Of a stretch of DNA of 64,000 nt, positions 49,867 to 60,704 are shown piece after piece. Origin of the DNA: Phymatolithon calcareum (taxonomy: Eukaryota; Rhodophyta; Florideophyceae; Hapalidiales). The position numbers and the translations under genes were made by a program. The stretch is from assembly GCA_977006965.1 (NCBI GenBank), contig OZ345378.1:806001-870000 (forward strand), given 5' to 3'. Numbering within the stretch: the stretch's first letter is position 1; every line of letters begins with the position of its first letter. The notes beneath the pieces are model-generated. The model made no database searches. It worked only from the letters and a program-made list of their open reading frames with translations, and had not been told where the DNA came from.

Positions 49867-52800
49867 ACCTTGTCAGAAAGAACTTCTCCATGTATTTGTC
49901 AGCACACTGCATGAGATGGGTGGGAACACAACAGCGATGAACCTGATTATCTCGTGAAACGGCAATCTGACGGCCGCTGCAGCAATGCGTCTCCGTACAG
50001 AAGATATCGCACTGTCGGGAGATGCGAGATGGGGAGACGTGCGTGATGCCGCTATTGGCGTTCTTATTCGTGAAGGAAATCCGGCCATAATGACGGTGCG
50101 GTTGTGGACATTCTGGAAGAATTCATGTGCGAGGACCTTCCAAATGCAAGCTATGCGAAAGTTTGGCATGAGCCACAGCAAGTACATCGACCTCCACAGA
50201 AGTGCTGTTGTGCGCCCCCGCCCGATTCATGTCAACATCTGCAATATCTCGGCAAGCATTGGCGGAGTACTGTTTCCAAGCATACACTGAAAGCGATCGC
50301 AGGAACTGGAACGTGGGGCTTGGCAACATCGGCACAACACAAATGGGGAAGGGTCGCCCAGCAGTCGTTCAGGCAAGGTTAAACATGCCAGCGCATCAAA
50401 TCTCCCCGCATTTAGACAATCAAAGCTAACTCGTTGTTCAAACGAAGTACTTTCGAATATTAGACATTTTTAAAAGAGTATCCGCAGAAGGTACTTACCT
50501 TATGCGGGTAATCCACTCTGGGTTACTATCGAGTGGGTGTCCCGGATAATGTATCTGATGGTAACGAGACTTCTAAAAGTGCTGCATAGTTTCCCAGTCC
50601 CCCAGAAGTAAGATGACAGAGATACTTGCCATGTGTGGGAAGTTAATCCAGCGAACGACGTGAAAAGCAGGTGAAACAAAGTTGAGAGGTTTGTGCGGAA
50701 AGTAAACCAACGAAGTCAGAAGCAAGACTTGTTGATCATGCCCTCCTCAACCGCTCCGACCGAAAAATATGCTTGTTCACTGACAGGGGCTCGGGGCCAC
50801 GAATTTGGCTCTTCTTCTGGTGTGCAAAAAGCCGGAAGTTGAACCCCGGAAACTGGAGACGTTTGTAACCTTACACTTGGAAAGAGCATTGACAATGCGT
50901 ACATAGAGGGCGATATCTCGCAGAGTCGGACGGAGAAAATGGAGGCGTGGACGCACATTGCATGCGATTAATGAACACAGATTTCTTGGGAGATAACTGT
51001 CGGGCATACCCTCATTTCAAGTAGCGCCGCCCAGATATGCTGGAGATATCCTTAAACCGCTGCGGGACATCATGGATTCGTGGCTGTATCGTTAGACGTA
51101 TATGGAAATGTGAATGTCGCATAATTTCCACTGAATATACAGAACGCAGCGCTTTGCTGAAACTCAGTTCGGACGGAGGAGTTTCTCGACAAACACATGC
51201 GACGTTTTTCAGTGGCTCCCTGATTTTTTAACGGAGTATAGTGAGAAAAAGAGAGATCATCTCTCTTAGGCATGATGCCTTCCCTCGACTGCGAGCATAC
51301 GACCTCACGTTCATTAGTCCGTACGTGGAACCGTGAGTGCACACAGGACAACGGGGCCTTGCATCATGCATGATCATGCGGTGGTGAAATGCGCAAATGT
51401 AATACTGATATTGCGTGTACGAGGACTGGTCTGATGAAAAACAGTTTGTGTTTGACCATTAGTGAGACGCGAACTTCTGTGCGCTATCTGAAAGCATAAT
51501 TCATCCCAATGTCGCGCCACATCATGTGCATGAGACCTCTCGCTAGATTTGTCACACGAGCCCTGCAGCTTAATGTCGTTATTTACTATGAACCCTAGTG
51601 CGTAGGCGTTGATTGAAGGAACTTACCCCAGGTCGACGAAGCGTCCCCTTTTGAGGACTCTGCTATACTGTAGGAGCATCGACGTTCATACTTATGGATA
51701 ACGTCACCGTCTCTCTCTGCTCTGTGGTATGATGCGACAGATTCTGTGGCGGCGAAACTTGGGGACGAATTTAGAACTCTGTTTAGCATCGAGAGAAAAG
51801 GTGGTAATTTATGCTGTGTGTGTTCTACCAAGGGCTAGAGAGCGCCTGTACAATTGGCGAAGATAGCTCCCTTGGTTGCATCGGGTGTAGAGGAAGTGGT
51901 AGCTTGGCGATGTTTCTCACCTTGGAACGTGGTGCTGTGGCGAAAGGTAAGGTAATGCTTATAAGTGCTTCTTTAAAAGAGTTTTTCTCTAATCCTCCTA
52001 CATCCACTTCCGCTCCCCCCCTATGGGAGCAAGGGCGAGTAATTATAGTGCATCAGTGTCGCTGTCCATTTCTCATCGCTGATGTAGCGCACTTGTCCAA
52101 CTGCAAATAGTATCGCCGATGTTGAACACATTGGCTGATGCCGGGTTGAGAATCAGATGGCGAAGCAATGCGAGTCACGGTTAGACTGCTATATGTATCT
52201 ACCCGGGTGGAATCGAATCGTATTTCGAGCGGCAGGCAGAGAAGAAGGAGTGCTTTCCTGATTACCGAGCAGAAATAACGCCCTGCCGTAATCTAAGTAG
52301 AAGATAATTCAGCAATAAAGCACTGCCTTGCGAGCCCCATCGGGGGCGGGGGGGGGGGGGGAAGCAGTTTACATACATACATATGTATCTATTTGATTCA
52401 ATAACGTGTTCCTCCAACGACGGCAACATTCTTATGGCCCCGACTAACATGCAGTACAAGGTTGTCCAAACAGCAACATCGATTCGATCTACTGTAGTGC
52501 GCACACCCCTTCGACTGCCACTCCCAATGCTGCTGGTAGTGTTGCATCACGGACATCATTGTACGGTATGATACGCCACCTTGTTCTTCACGATTTGCTT
52601 CAAGCCCATCGAAGACCATCATCAGTATGAAAATCAAATAGTCAAATGCCCCAACCCGTCCCAAATCGCACATTTCGCGTGACACTCCCCCTAATCGCAT
52701 CGCAATCGTTTGAACTGCCATGTAAACCCGAAGACTATTGGCCGCAACCAACACCTTGCCGGTTGGACCATATGAAGGCGTCGGTTACACACGAAGCTTT

Positions 52801-53485
52801 GACGAACAACGGCCTTGCCATTCTGCTGATATGATGTGCTACTGTACAGTAGGCATCTCCTGGAGAAAAATCATGTCTTACAGCAGTGCTTGTGGCCGAG
52901 AATCCGGGGTAAATGTGATAGTTCGTAAAATACTTTAAAATTTTGATAGCCAATGGTGGCGCTTCGGAATCTTCGATCTCCACAGATTTTTCACGGACAA
53001 ATCGGTGTCGTGTACTTTTGGCCGCAAATTCTACACATAAGACACACGCCAGCGAATGGTTGCGCCGCGAAATAGGGGTGCATATCTCCGCTATGGCTCA
53101 CTCGGTGAGATATCTCCACGAAACGTATGCTGCAAAAAATTACCTTAAAATAATCTATTCTGAATTGAGGAAAATCGGCCAAAATAGCGCCTGCATCGCT
53201 TCGACTGCGGCTACATATTTCGTCAGCGGAACGGCGTGTTACTCTTCCCCAGAAGTCCAGTCCCAGCTTGGCAAGGTGCTATCCAGCTCTGCACTATTAA
53301 CACTGCCGGACGTCATCATCTCCACTTCCACTCGCACGAATTCCCTCGTCCCCAATACTGTATTTCACCATCACTATTCCCAGGCGTTGCCGTTAGACCC
53401 GCTTCGTGGCTACAACCCAAGCGGAGCACCAAGCAAGCGCTCTTGTTCACCGTTCGTCATTCACGTTAATTCTACGAGCAAAACA
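49867..53485. other. Gene-poor stretch
   Basis: No convincing gene is found over 3.6 kb. It has a poly-G run (about 52343-52360), a TACATACATATGTAT block (about 52373-52387) and TACTGTACAGTA motifs (about 52845). The open frame leading into the MYB gene from 52943 starts at a TTG and is not protein-like before 53486. Confidence 0.45.
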
Positions 53486-54871
53486 ATGAGCGCCGACGCA
53501 GAAGTCCCTGCAGCAGCCTCCACCCGCACCGCTTCCAAGTCCTCCCCTGACGGCCCGACAGGAATCACCAAACCCGCTCGCAAGAAGTACGTTCTCACTA
53601 AACGTCGCCAGTACTGGACAGACGAGGAACATTCCCGCTTTCTCTCCGCCCTTGCCAAGCACGGTCGCGAATGGAAGGCCATAGAACGGATCGTCGAGAC
53701 CAAAACTGCCGTGCAGATCCGTTCTCATGCACAGAAATATTTTCTCCGCCTTGAGCGTCAAGCCGCGCGTCGTGCCGAAACAGTCGCTGCAACTCCGTCC
53801 GCACCTCCTTCGCTCGGTCCCGCACCCACGGCTGCTTCAAGTCCACTCTCAACCTTTGTGACGTCGTCAACGTCGCGTCCGGCCTCGCTTCCGGTGCGTG
53901 TCCCCGTCACCCCGTATCTGCCGCATCCGTACTACCCGGCTGCTACAGCCCCTCCACCACCCGCGGCGCCGTATTACGGCGCACGATACGGTTACTACGC
54001 GGTGCCACCGCCGCCGCCGCCGCCGCCGACACACCATCATCACAATGCCGCCGTCCCTCCCGTGGACTATTATCATGCAGTGCCCACTATCTGTACCTGC
54101 CCGGACTGTCCGCCTACAGCGTCACAGATAAGATACACTTCGCCGCCGCCGCCGCCGCCGCCGTCATATTATTACCCTGTTCCCCCGCCGCCGCCTCACG
54201 TACATCCGTCGTCGCATATCGCGTATTCCACACCGCATCCAGCCGTTGCTCATCCGCAGTCGCTGCGCGTGCCGACAATGGATCATCCTATGCTTCACCA
54301 CCTCTCCATCGCATCGGTGCGACCTCCGCGTCCTTCGCACATGGTGCCGCAGCCGTGTGCGCAGGATCAGTGCGCTCCATTGATGGAGAAGCATGCTCAA
54401 GCAATGTCCGGGAAATGTGCAGCTGTAGTGTCGGAGAAACACGTGCCGCAAGAGATGGGGAAAGGGGGAGATGTTGTACCCAACAAACGTGTGCTGGAGA
54501 AAGTCGCAGGAGTGGGGGAGAAGAACGTGTCGGTTCCGGACGCTAAGATCACCGCTGCGAGCAACTTCTCCTTGCTGCTTTCCGCCGGTCGTCAGCTCGA
54601 CGAAGGGAAGGAGACCGCCCGTTGTGATCCCTCATCCAGTCCGATCTCATCGCATGATGAACAACGGCGCACACCCAATTCCACAGATCAGACCGTGCCG
54701 TCGCGTTTGAATTATCTGGCTGTTTCAGCACTTGTTTCTCCGGTTGATGTCAGCGGAAGGAGCGCCAATCGTTTTGGCAAGGATTCATTCACCGCAAAGA
54801 AGAAGTGGGCATATCCGGAGAGCGGGGAGCGAGTACGTGGGGACGACTCTGCACTCGTGCCTGTGTTGTGA
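53486..54871 (+). CDS. MYB-related SHAQKYF transcription factor
   Basis: The product is 461 residues from the ATG at 53486. The single MYB repeat at about 41-88 ([20 protein letters not shown] and [20 protein letters not shown]) ends in SHAQKYF, the hallmark of the CCA1/REVEILLE-like 1R-MYB class, which binds DNA with the GATA/evening-element style in plants. After the domain comes a long Pro/Tyr/His-rich region with poly-Pro runs (about 174-235) and a CTCPDCPP motif, then a Ser-rich tail. It is probably nuclear. Clock or stress roles are known for plant members only, and its targets here are unknown. No intron is seen. Confidence 0.87.
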   Translation: MSADAEVPAAASTRTASKSSPDGPTGITKPARKKYVLTKRRQYWTDEEHSRFLSALAKHGREWKAIERIVETKTAVQIRSHAQKYFLRLERQAARRAETVAATPSAPPSLGPAPTAASSPLSTFVTSSTSRPASLPVRVPVTPYLPHPYYPAATAPPPPAAPYYGARYGYYAVPPPPPPPPTHHHHNAAVPPVDYYHAVPTICTCPDCPPTASQIRYTSPPPPPPPSYYYPVPPPPPHVHPSSHIAYSTPHPAVAHPQSLRVPTMDHPMLHHLSIASVRPPRPSHMVPQPCAQDQCAPLMEKHAQAMSGKCAAVVSEKHVPQEMGKGGDVVPNKRVLEKVAGVGEKNVSVPDAKITAASNFSLLLSAGRQLDEGKETARCDPSSSPISSHDEQRRTPNSTDQTVPSRLNYLAVSALVSPVDVSGRSANRFGKDSFTAKKKWAYPESGERVRGDDSALVPVL

Positions 54872-55996
54872 GCATCTGGTAACCATGGTATGTTCATCGG
54901 GTGATTCTGTGATCGGTTTATAGCGCAATGCGCGTAATCGATCGCTGATGTAGTGGGTACAGAGGGCATGATGGATGTTTTGCTGTAGGTGACTTGTTTA
55001 TTAATTTTCTTTGTGCATTGTACACGCACTAATCTCGGCTTATTTTTATGAGACGTGTCGTGTATCTTGCCTGTCTCGTTACCCAATTCGGTATCGTAAA
55101 CGATGTTCACTTGTCGCCACGGCAGTTCTTCTTCATTATGTGTAAAGCTGTGTTTGGGTAGAGAGTGCTATACCCTGAGATTTTTGGATGGACCTCATGG
55201 ATGTTTACAAGAGACGATTCTTTCTTTCTGCTTCTCTTACTAATTTTGTGCATTGCACTGTACTTCGTACGTCTAGCTAGTCTGTCACTGACCTCCAAAC
55301 GAGATAGTGTTAATGTTTTATGCTGCACGCATGCAAAGTGAATATTATTTCATAATTCTTGGACGTCATTGTGTTGAGATAGCAGAGTTACAGCGACAGT
55401 CCTGAGACAGAGGGCCCAGATCACCAAGCCAGTCAACGTCTCGAGACATGCTTGTCGACAGACCTATGAGATAGTAGCAAGATGTACGAATAGTCTTGCA
55501 AGGAGTGCGGCGAGAACCTAAAAGGCTTTTCGCGCTACCTTTCCCGCTTCAATAAACCGGGACAAGGGATCACTCAAACAACATAATGCCAAGTCCAACA
55601 AGAAATCCTCTTCCACAAATCAATGTGCTCCCGTCAAGTCTCATCCAAAAAATTCAACGAACGTGCCCCCAAAAATAAGATCAATACCGCAAGCTTGAGC
55701 GAAGAACTCCGAAAGTAGAGAGACGTAAACGAACAGACAAGTCCTTCAACTGCCATTTGGGCATGCGGCGCGAATCGTGCGCTTGAAATCGAAGATCCAT
55801 TCCAATACATACTTCAGTTATTGGATGGATTCGTGAATACATCGGGACAAAAATCCAACAACACGATGCGGGTAGCGCGAAACGTCCCACCGAGACATTA
55901 GGAAAATTTCTTAATGTCCAGGTGAAGAAGGTACCTTCAAATGACAACCAATATATATCAAAATTCCCACGGCTCTTTCTACATTGTGCTACACCG
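54872..55996. other. Intergenic between the MYB gene and the tRNA
   Basis: No gene is seen. Confidence 0.45.
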
Positions 55997-56068
55997 GCAC
56001 CAATGGTCCAGTGGTTAAGATCTCCGCCTCCCACGCGGAGGACCCGGGTTCGATTCCCGGTTGGTGTA
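55997..56068 (+). tRNA. trnG-CCC: tRNA-Gly (anticodon CCC)
   Basis: A 72-nt cloverleaf. The acceptor stem GCACCAA pairs with TTGGTGT (one G-U pair), discriminator A. The anticodon stem TCCGC/GCGGA encloses the loop CTCCCAC, with U33 and anticodon CCC at 56030-56032. The T arm is CCGGG-TTCGATT-CCCGG, and the A box TGGTCCAGTGG and B box GGTTCGATTCC are present. No intron. It reads GGG codons. Confidence 0.93.
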
Positions 56069-57193
56069 CTCGAACTATTTTGTGCTCCGACAAGTCTTGT
56101 TATTACCACAAAGCAGTGTCGAACTAACATTTTTGGTTTCCCAGAGGATCGATTGTCCTTCTATAGAAGTGCACTGTGTGCTACTTCTATGAATTCCCGC
56201 TCCACGGTGTAGAGGTCAGATGCTGCGTATTGTCCTTTACAGTCTGCAACAGTGTATCCCCTCCTCGTAAACAAGTAGTAGCATCGTAGAAGCGTCAGAT
56301 ATTATTCTGTATATAAGCTAATAAATATAAAAATGATTCAGACAACACTAAGAAAGGTCGAATGCTATTTTCCAAAGGAGATATGGACGCGCCATGTTCC
56401 CATGACGGCACGAGGTATTCACGTCTTTATCAATGTGGCCAACTATGCAGGTGTTCTAGCTCGTATGACTGTTTTCATAGCACAGCATGGATCATGGAAC
56501 AGCAACGCGATTTAAAGAACAGTCCCGCTTCCATGACAGCTTGCGGACGTACAATACTCGTCAATGAGCACCACAAAGCGAATTTAACCCACAGCCCGAA
56601 CCAGTTTCTTTCGAACTTGTCCTGGCCACTTCCAAAACGAAATGGACACGACCGTACATCCTCTTTGTTTTATGCTTCTTGTCTTTTCTCTCTAACCATG
56701 GTAGCTCAAGTTGTTCCTTTACGAACAGAATTGATGTCGACATGTTATGGATCGCCGTTCTCAGGACACGAAACAACGAAAAGCTTTCTGTCGCTTCAAG
56801 GGACTCATAAGCTCCTTCATCATGTCTTATTCCTTCCCCACGTACAGCAGTGTTAAGACGGAACTCTGAACAGCAGAATTTTAGTCATCGACAGCGGCAC
56901 GCGTCATCTTCTCGAATTTCTGTGAGCGGAGTGCCGGGGTTTTGAGACAGTTTCTCTTTGTGCGAAAGAACTCCCGAACTGCGCACAACCGGACGACCCG
57001 AAGTCATCGACGGGACAGTTAATGCTGTTCTTACCACCTCCGAAAGACAGGGTTCGGACTAACAGCGATCATGTCCCACGTCGCCGGGCCGGACGAGTTC
57101 GACAACTTGGCATCAGTGCAGAAGCAAAGTAGAAGTCATGCCCAAACTTACACGCATGTTCAGGCAGCTCGACACGATCGTTTCAGAAGAGCC
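56069..57193. other. Intergenic, no gene recognised
   Basis: A 164-codon frame (56362-56856) has no recognisable domain. The part from about 56880 to 57190 may be the remainder of an older sequence interrupted by the hAT insertion. Confidence 0.35.
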
Positions 57194-57201
57194 GTCTAAT
57201 G

Positions 57202-57939
57202 CAAAGCATTGGAAAAAATAATTGCTATTGTAATTATTTAAATTATTGTTCCAATAATTTATTCCTGAGTCGCGCATATTTATTGTATTTATTGAGATCT
57301 TCGTGGTTACGACAATTATTTTATTTATTTGAAAGCATTATTTACTCGAGAACGCTCGACTAAGTCTACGTTTCTGGGGGAGAATGACAGCATTTTGGCC
57401 CGACGATTATATTGTTTATTTGGGCCCGATGGTATTCTTGAACAGTAAAGTGACATGTTTGTCATCGATAGCACATGACGTGTCGGCTGCGGACTCCTCA
57501 TTTAGGATTATGAAAACCATGGCAATCAACACAGTACAACGGGAACTGCGTACCAGGCGAGCACCGTTTGGTAGCACCCAAGATGCCGCGAGTTTTCGGT
57601 AAGCATGTTCGCGATGAGTTTTTCACGTCGAATATGTGCGAGAGGTTTTTCTCTATCGCTGGTTACGCGTTGGATGACAGAAGAAGAAGCGTTATTCCTG
57701 CAAATTTCGAGAAGCAGATGTTCCTTCATGCTAACTCGGATGTGTGGGGAATCGAAGACGTCAATGCTATCGTGACAGAAAGCAGCTAGATGGATCCAAT
57801 AATTGGGAATAACCAGTTATTTATTCCTCACTGAACTTAAATACAATAATTTATTCCTTCTGCGCTCAACAGTCTTGATATTTATTCTCGACACTGCGCG
57901 AGAAAAGAATAAAAATAAATAAATAATTCCAATGCTCTG
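57202..57939 (+). mobile_element. Short hAT-type DNA transposon
   Basis: The terminal inverted repeats CA.AGCATTGGAA begin at 57202 and end at 57939. They are flanked by a perfect 8-bp duplication GTCTAATG (57194-57201 and 57940-57947), the size and end style (CAG.G) of the hAT superfamily. The subterminal parts are very AT-rich (AATAATTTATT). The unit is 738 bp and holds only the tail of a transposase, so it is an internal-deletion derivative that needs a complete transposase from elsewhere. Confidence 0.88.
57568..57789 (+). pseudogene. hAT transposase C-terminal (dimerisation) fragment
   Basis: MCERFFSIAGYALDDRRRSV followed by IPANFEKQMFLHANSDVW is the hAT C-terminal dimerisation motif (SERLFSIAG...R..L...VE.L.FL..N...W). 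No catalytic DDE part is present. The element is bounded by its own terminal repeats, so the loss happened by internal deletion. The preceding frame 57384-57602 does not resemble a transposase. Confidence 0.78.
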
Positions 57940-57947
57940 GTCTAATG

Positions 57948-58610
57948 CTGGATGCGGTGAATCGTAGTCAACGCGATGATCCATATATAGTGGAAGTCCG
58001 TCTGACGTTGTGTTGAAGACGATTCACCTCATCGAAGAGTTGGCGGTGGTGCACAATCCGACATGGCTGGTAACCTCGATCCGAAACGTACAACAGCAGA
58101 GAAGAGGATGGGATCGGCTGTTCATAACCCTCGGCAAGTGGTTTTAACAACCCTAGCTTCTCTTGATATAGCAAGCACAATCCCGCATGCCCTCTGTAGC
58201 CTGTCGCTTGCTTAAACCTGATGACAAAGTGTCCATGTTTGTCAAATACTGTAGAAGGAGATTTTGAGAGCCTGAAACGCACAATTGCATTTTTCCCATG
58301 CGTGGAAATAGCCAACGCACTTAGGATCCCGCAAACTCTCTAACTTCTAATCGCGCCAAGTAGATAGCAATAGATAACCAGCATGCACGCCAAAACAATC
58401 TGTGTGACTACGTAATCGTGATAATATCTCATCCGGCAAATGTGCCTAAAAAATCTCTACGAATGCAGTCGTAGAGATTTTTTAGATTACATGGAATGTG
58501 AAACGTGGCCACGTGTGAGTTTACAATTAGTGAAAAATCAAATTCTCATCAAGCAGTACTTCGGCGACAACGGCTCTGCATGCTCTGCCGTCGGCTACGT
58601 GCCCGGATCA
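57948..58610. other. Upstream region of the primase-like gene
   Basis: A 115-codon minus frame (57968-58315) ends close to the hAT insertion. It could be part of an older gene split by it, since it has coding-like blocks such as DEVNRLQHNVRRTS, but I do not recognise it. The 40-bp hairpin at 58446-58485 lies here. Confidence 0.35.
58446..58485. repeat. 17-bp perfect inverted repeat, hairpin with 6-nt loop
   Basis: CTAAAAAATCTCTACGA, a loop of ATGCAG, then the exact inverse. It lies 126 bp before the chosen start of the primase-like gene, and an upstream in-frame ATG (58440) sits at its base. It may be a 5' UTR or promoter structure, or a terminator-like hairpin. Confidence 0.85.
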
Positions 58611-60593
58611 ATGGCGCTACCCGCCGGCCTTCTCTTTGCGGGCGCCTGTTCCGTTCCGCTAGGTGCACCTCCTTGCAAGCGAGGGCACGTTCCATCGCCG
58701 CACGCATGTGCTCATGGCGCTCGAAGGACAACCACCACTCCGCGTCGTGCCCGGCCTCCGGCGTCCTCTTCCCCGTCATCATCGCCGTCATCGCACGATG
58801 TAACCGCAGAGACGACACCTTCAGAACATGGACTACAGCCCATGAGTGCCGAGGCGATGCGTGCAGCAGTAACAGCACTGGCAGCGCGGCGTGGTGCAAT
58901 GGGACGCGGTGTGCGCGCCTGCTTGCGTGCTCTCTATCGCCGTGCTGGATTCGTGGTGGAGGCAGCAGCGCTCTCCGGTTCATCTCTGTACGTTGAATGT
59001 GGACCCGCTTATGTACTTGCTGCGGCAGCGGTGGGCCACGAAAAAGTAACACGTTACGCGGTCGAGCAGCAGGCGTGGCCCGCTCTTCGCGCCGTGCTTG
59101 GTTGGGAGGATGTTCCAATGCATGTAGCTCGCGCACGAGGCGCTCGTTTGCGCGGACTGAATGAGGGTGGACGGTACGGACGACACCTGTTTTTCTCCCG
59201 TGATGCACTCACAGTCGCTATCCAAGTTGCGGAGGACTTTTTCGAAGACGTCAGCGAAGAGTGTCGCGACGTTGTAGCCGGCGACGAAACATCTGGTGAA
59301 CATCAACCGTGGTTTGGAATGGATGTTGAGGCTGTTGTACCACTCCGCCGCATGCCGCTTCCCGGTATGCGCACCGTCTCTGCGCGCTGTCCACGGGGTG
59401 CTGCACATCGCAATGGTGACCGAAAACCGTCTCTCATGTTATGGATGAACCGTGACGGCATTACGGGTGGTGCCATGTGTCCGGTTTGTCTGGATGATGG
59501 TGGATCTACTCCACAACGCTTTCTCACGTGGCGCGTCATGTACATGCCGGATAATCGTGCCGTATTGCGAACTCCGCGTAAACGTGCACATTTGGATCTA
59601 CCCGCGCTTTACGCAGGGCATGAATTGCCGAGTGCGAATTCACCGGACGCGGCAGATGAGCAAGAAACTGTACCGGAGAGCGACACAGTTGCACTGTCTG
59701 ACGATGAAGCAGACCCTGCAGGATACCCGGTTGGCGGTTGTCTGCTCGCCGACCGGGCGGAGGCTGCGCGTGTCGGCACTGTACAGCATATGGCGTATGT
59801 GACGGCGACGTTGAAGCATGGTGCCGTGGATGGGGAAGCACGATCGCGAACTGTAGGTACTATCGCGCGTCAACGATGCCCGCTCAAGGCGCTACTATGG
59901 AGTGAGCGACGGTCGCGGGGCCCGATGGCGGCAGAACGGGCTGCAGAAGTGGCATGGTTTGCACGCGTATCACTAGATCCACCCGCTCCACGCTCGACAG
60001 ACAAATCCGCTCCAGCTGGCACCGACCGCGGACTCGACGAAGACTGGCTCCCAACGCGTCTTCTCAGCGTTTCTGCCATGCGCCCGACGGGTTGGCGCGA
60101 TGTAGCGGCACCTGGCGGCCGTCTCGTCTCCGTCCCTGCCGGATGGGAAGCTTCCGCGCAAGCGTGGGTGCTTTTTGACCTCGACGGCGTGCAGTTGCTC
60201 AGCGAAGATGGAGTGGTGCAAGCAGCCGCCACGAAGATCGTCAGCGCAATCCGTCGTGAACAGGAGCTTTCCGGCCGTTGTGCAGTGCTGCAGACGGGGC
60301 CGTATGGTTTGCATGCGTGGGCTGAGTTGCGCGAAGTAAGGGATAATCCGCGTCGATGGTGGGCGCAAGATGTTACGCGGACGTGGTATGCAAACCTCGG
60401 CGCTAGAATACTCGCGGCCGCGCATCGGGCTGGTGCCAGCGATGGCAAGGTGGACATGGCGTCGTGCGCGGCGGGTAGGTTTGCGAGACGTCCCGGGTGG
60501 CGTGTTTTGCCGGATGGAGAGTTGTTCAGAGCGCAGATTGTGACTGTTGCAGCTTCGAGGGTTCGAAACCGGACGCCTAGGGTTGGGCGGTAG
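58611..60593 (+). CDS. Plastid-leader protein with DnaG-like zinc motif and primase-like C-terminus
   Basis: The product is 660 residues from the ATG at 58611. The longer frame from 58440 runs through a hairpin and is less likely. The start MALPAGLLFAGACSVPLGAP and a Ser/Arg/Pro-rich stretch (to about 65) resemble a plastid transit peptide. In the middle, CPRGAAHRNGDRKPSLMLW and CPVC (Cys 260, His 266, Cys 290, Cys 293) resemble the zinc-binding module of DnaG-type primases (CP..H....PS...C..C). The C-terminal domain has LFDLDGV (about 522), LSGRCAVLQTGPYGLHAW (His about 568), DGKVDMAS (about 612) and RRPGWR (626-631). This is the Asp/His/Arg order of archaeo-eukaryotic-type primases. I recall similar unnamed proteins in cyanobacteria, which is unchecked. 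Organellar DNA synthesis is inferred. Confidence 0.7.
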   Translation: MALPAGLLFAGACSVPLGAPPCKRGHVPSPHACAHGARRTTTTPRRARPPASSSPSSSPSSHDVTAETTPSEHGLQPMSAEAMRAAVTALAARRGAMGRGVRACLRALYRRAGFVVEAAALSGSSLYVECGPAYVLAAAAVGHEKVTRYAVEQQAWPALRAVLGWEDVPMHVARARGARLRGLNEGGRYGRHLFFSRDALTVAIQVAEDFFEDVSEECRDVVAGDETSGEHQPWFGMDVEAVVPLRRMPLPGMRTVSARCPRGAAHRNGDRKPSLMLWMNRDGITGGAMCPVCLDDGGSTPQRFLTWRVMYMPDNRAVLRTPRKRAHLDLPALYAGHELPSANSPDAADEQETVPESDTVALSDDEADPAGYPVGGCLLADRAEAARVGTVQHMAYVTATLKHGAVDGEARSRTVGTIARQRCPLKALLWSERRSRGPMAAERAAEVAWFARVSLDPPAPRSTDKSAPAGTDRGLDEDWLPTRLLSVSAMRPTGWRDVAAPGGRLVSVPAGWEASAQAWVLFDLDGVQLLSEDGVVQAAATKIVSAIRREQELSGRCAVLQTGPYGLHAWAELREVRDNPRRWWAQDVTRTWYANLGARILAAAHRAGASDGKVDMASCAAGRFARRPGWRVLPDGELFRAQIVTVAASRVRNRTPRVGR

Positions 60594-60704
60594 CGGGTTG
60601 TATGTCCTGGTTTGTTTAGTATGGGCGGAAAAGGGGATGGTGATGATGTATTGCACTGTACGCGTTGAATGCACAGGGGTGGGAGAGCGCTAACATTGTA
60701 TCCA

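Noticed and set aside
52343-52360. Poly-G run as a G-quadruplex signal
   Set aside because: A plain homopolymer run in gene-poor DNA could be real or a sequencing artefact, and nothing nearby gives it a role.
52943-53485. An N-terminal extension of the MYB protein
   Set aside because: It opens with TTG and is not protein-like. The ATG at 53486 directly precedes the conserved part.
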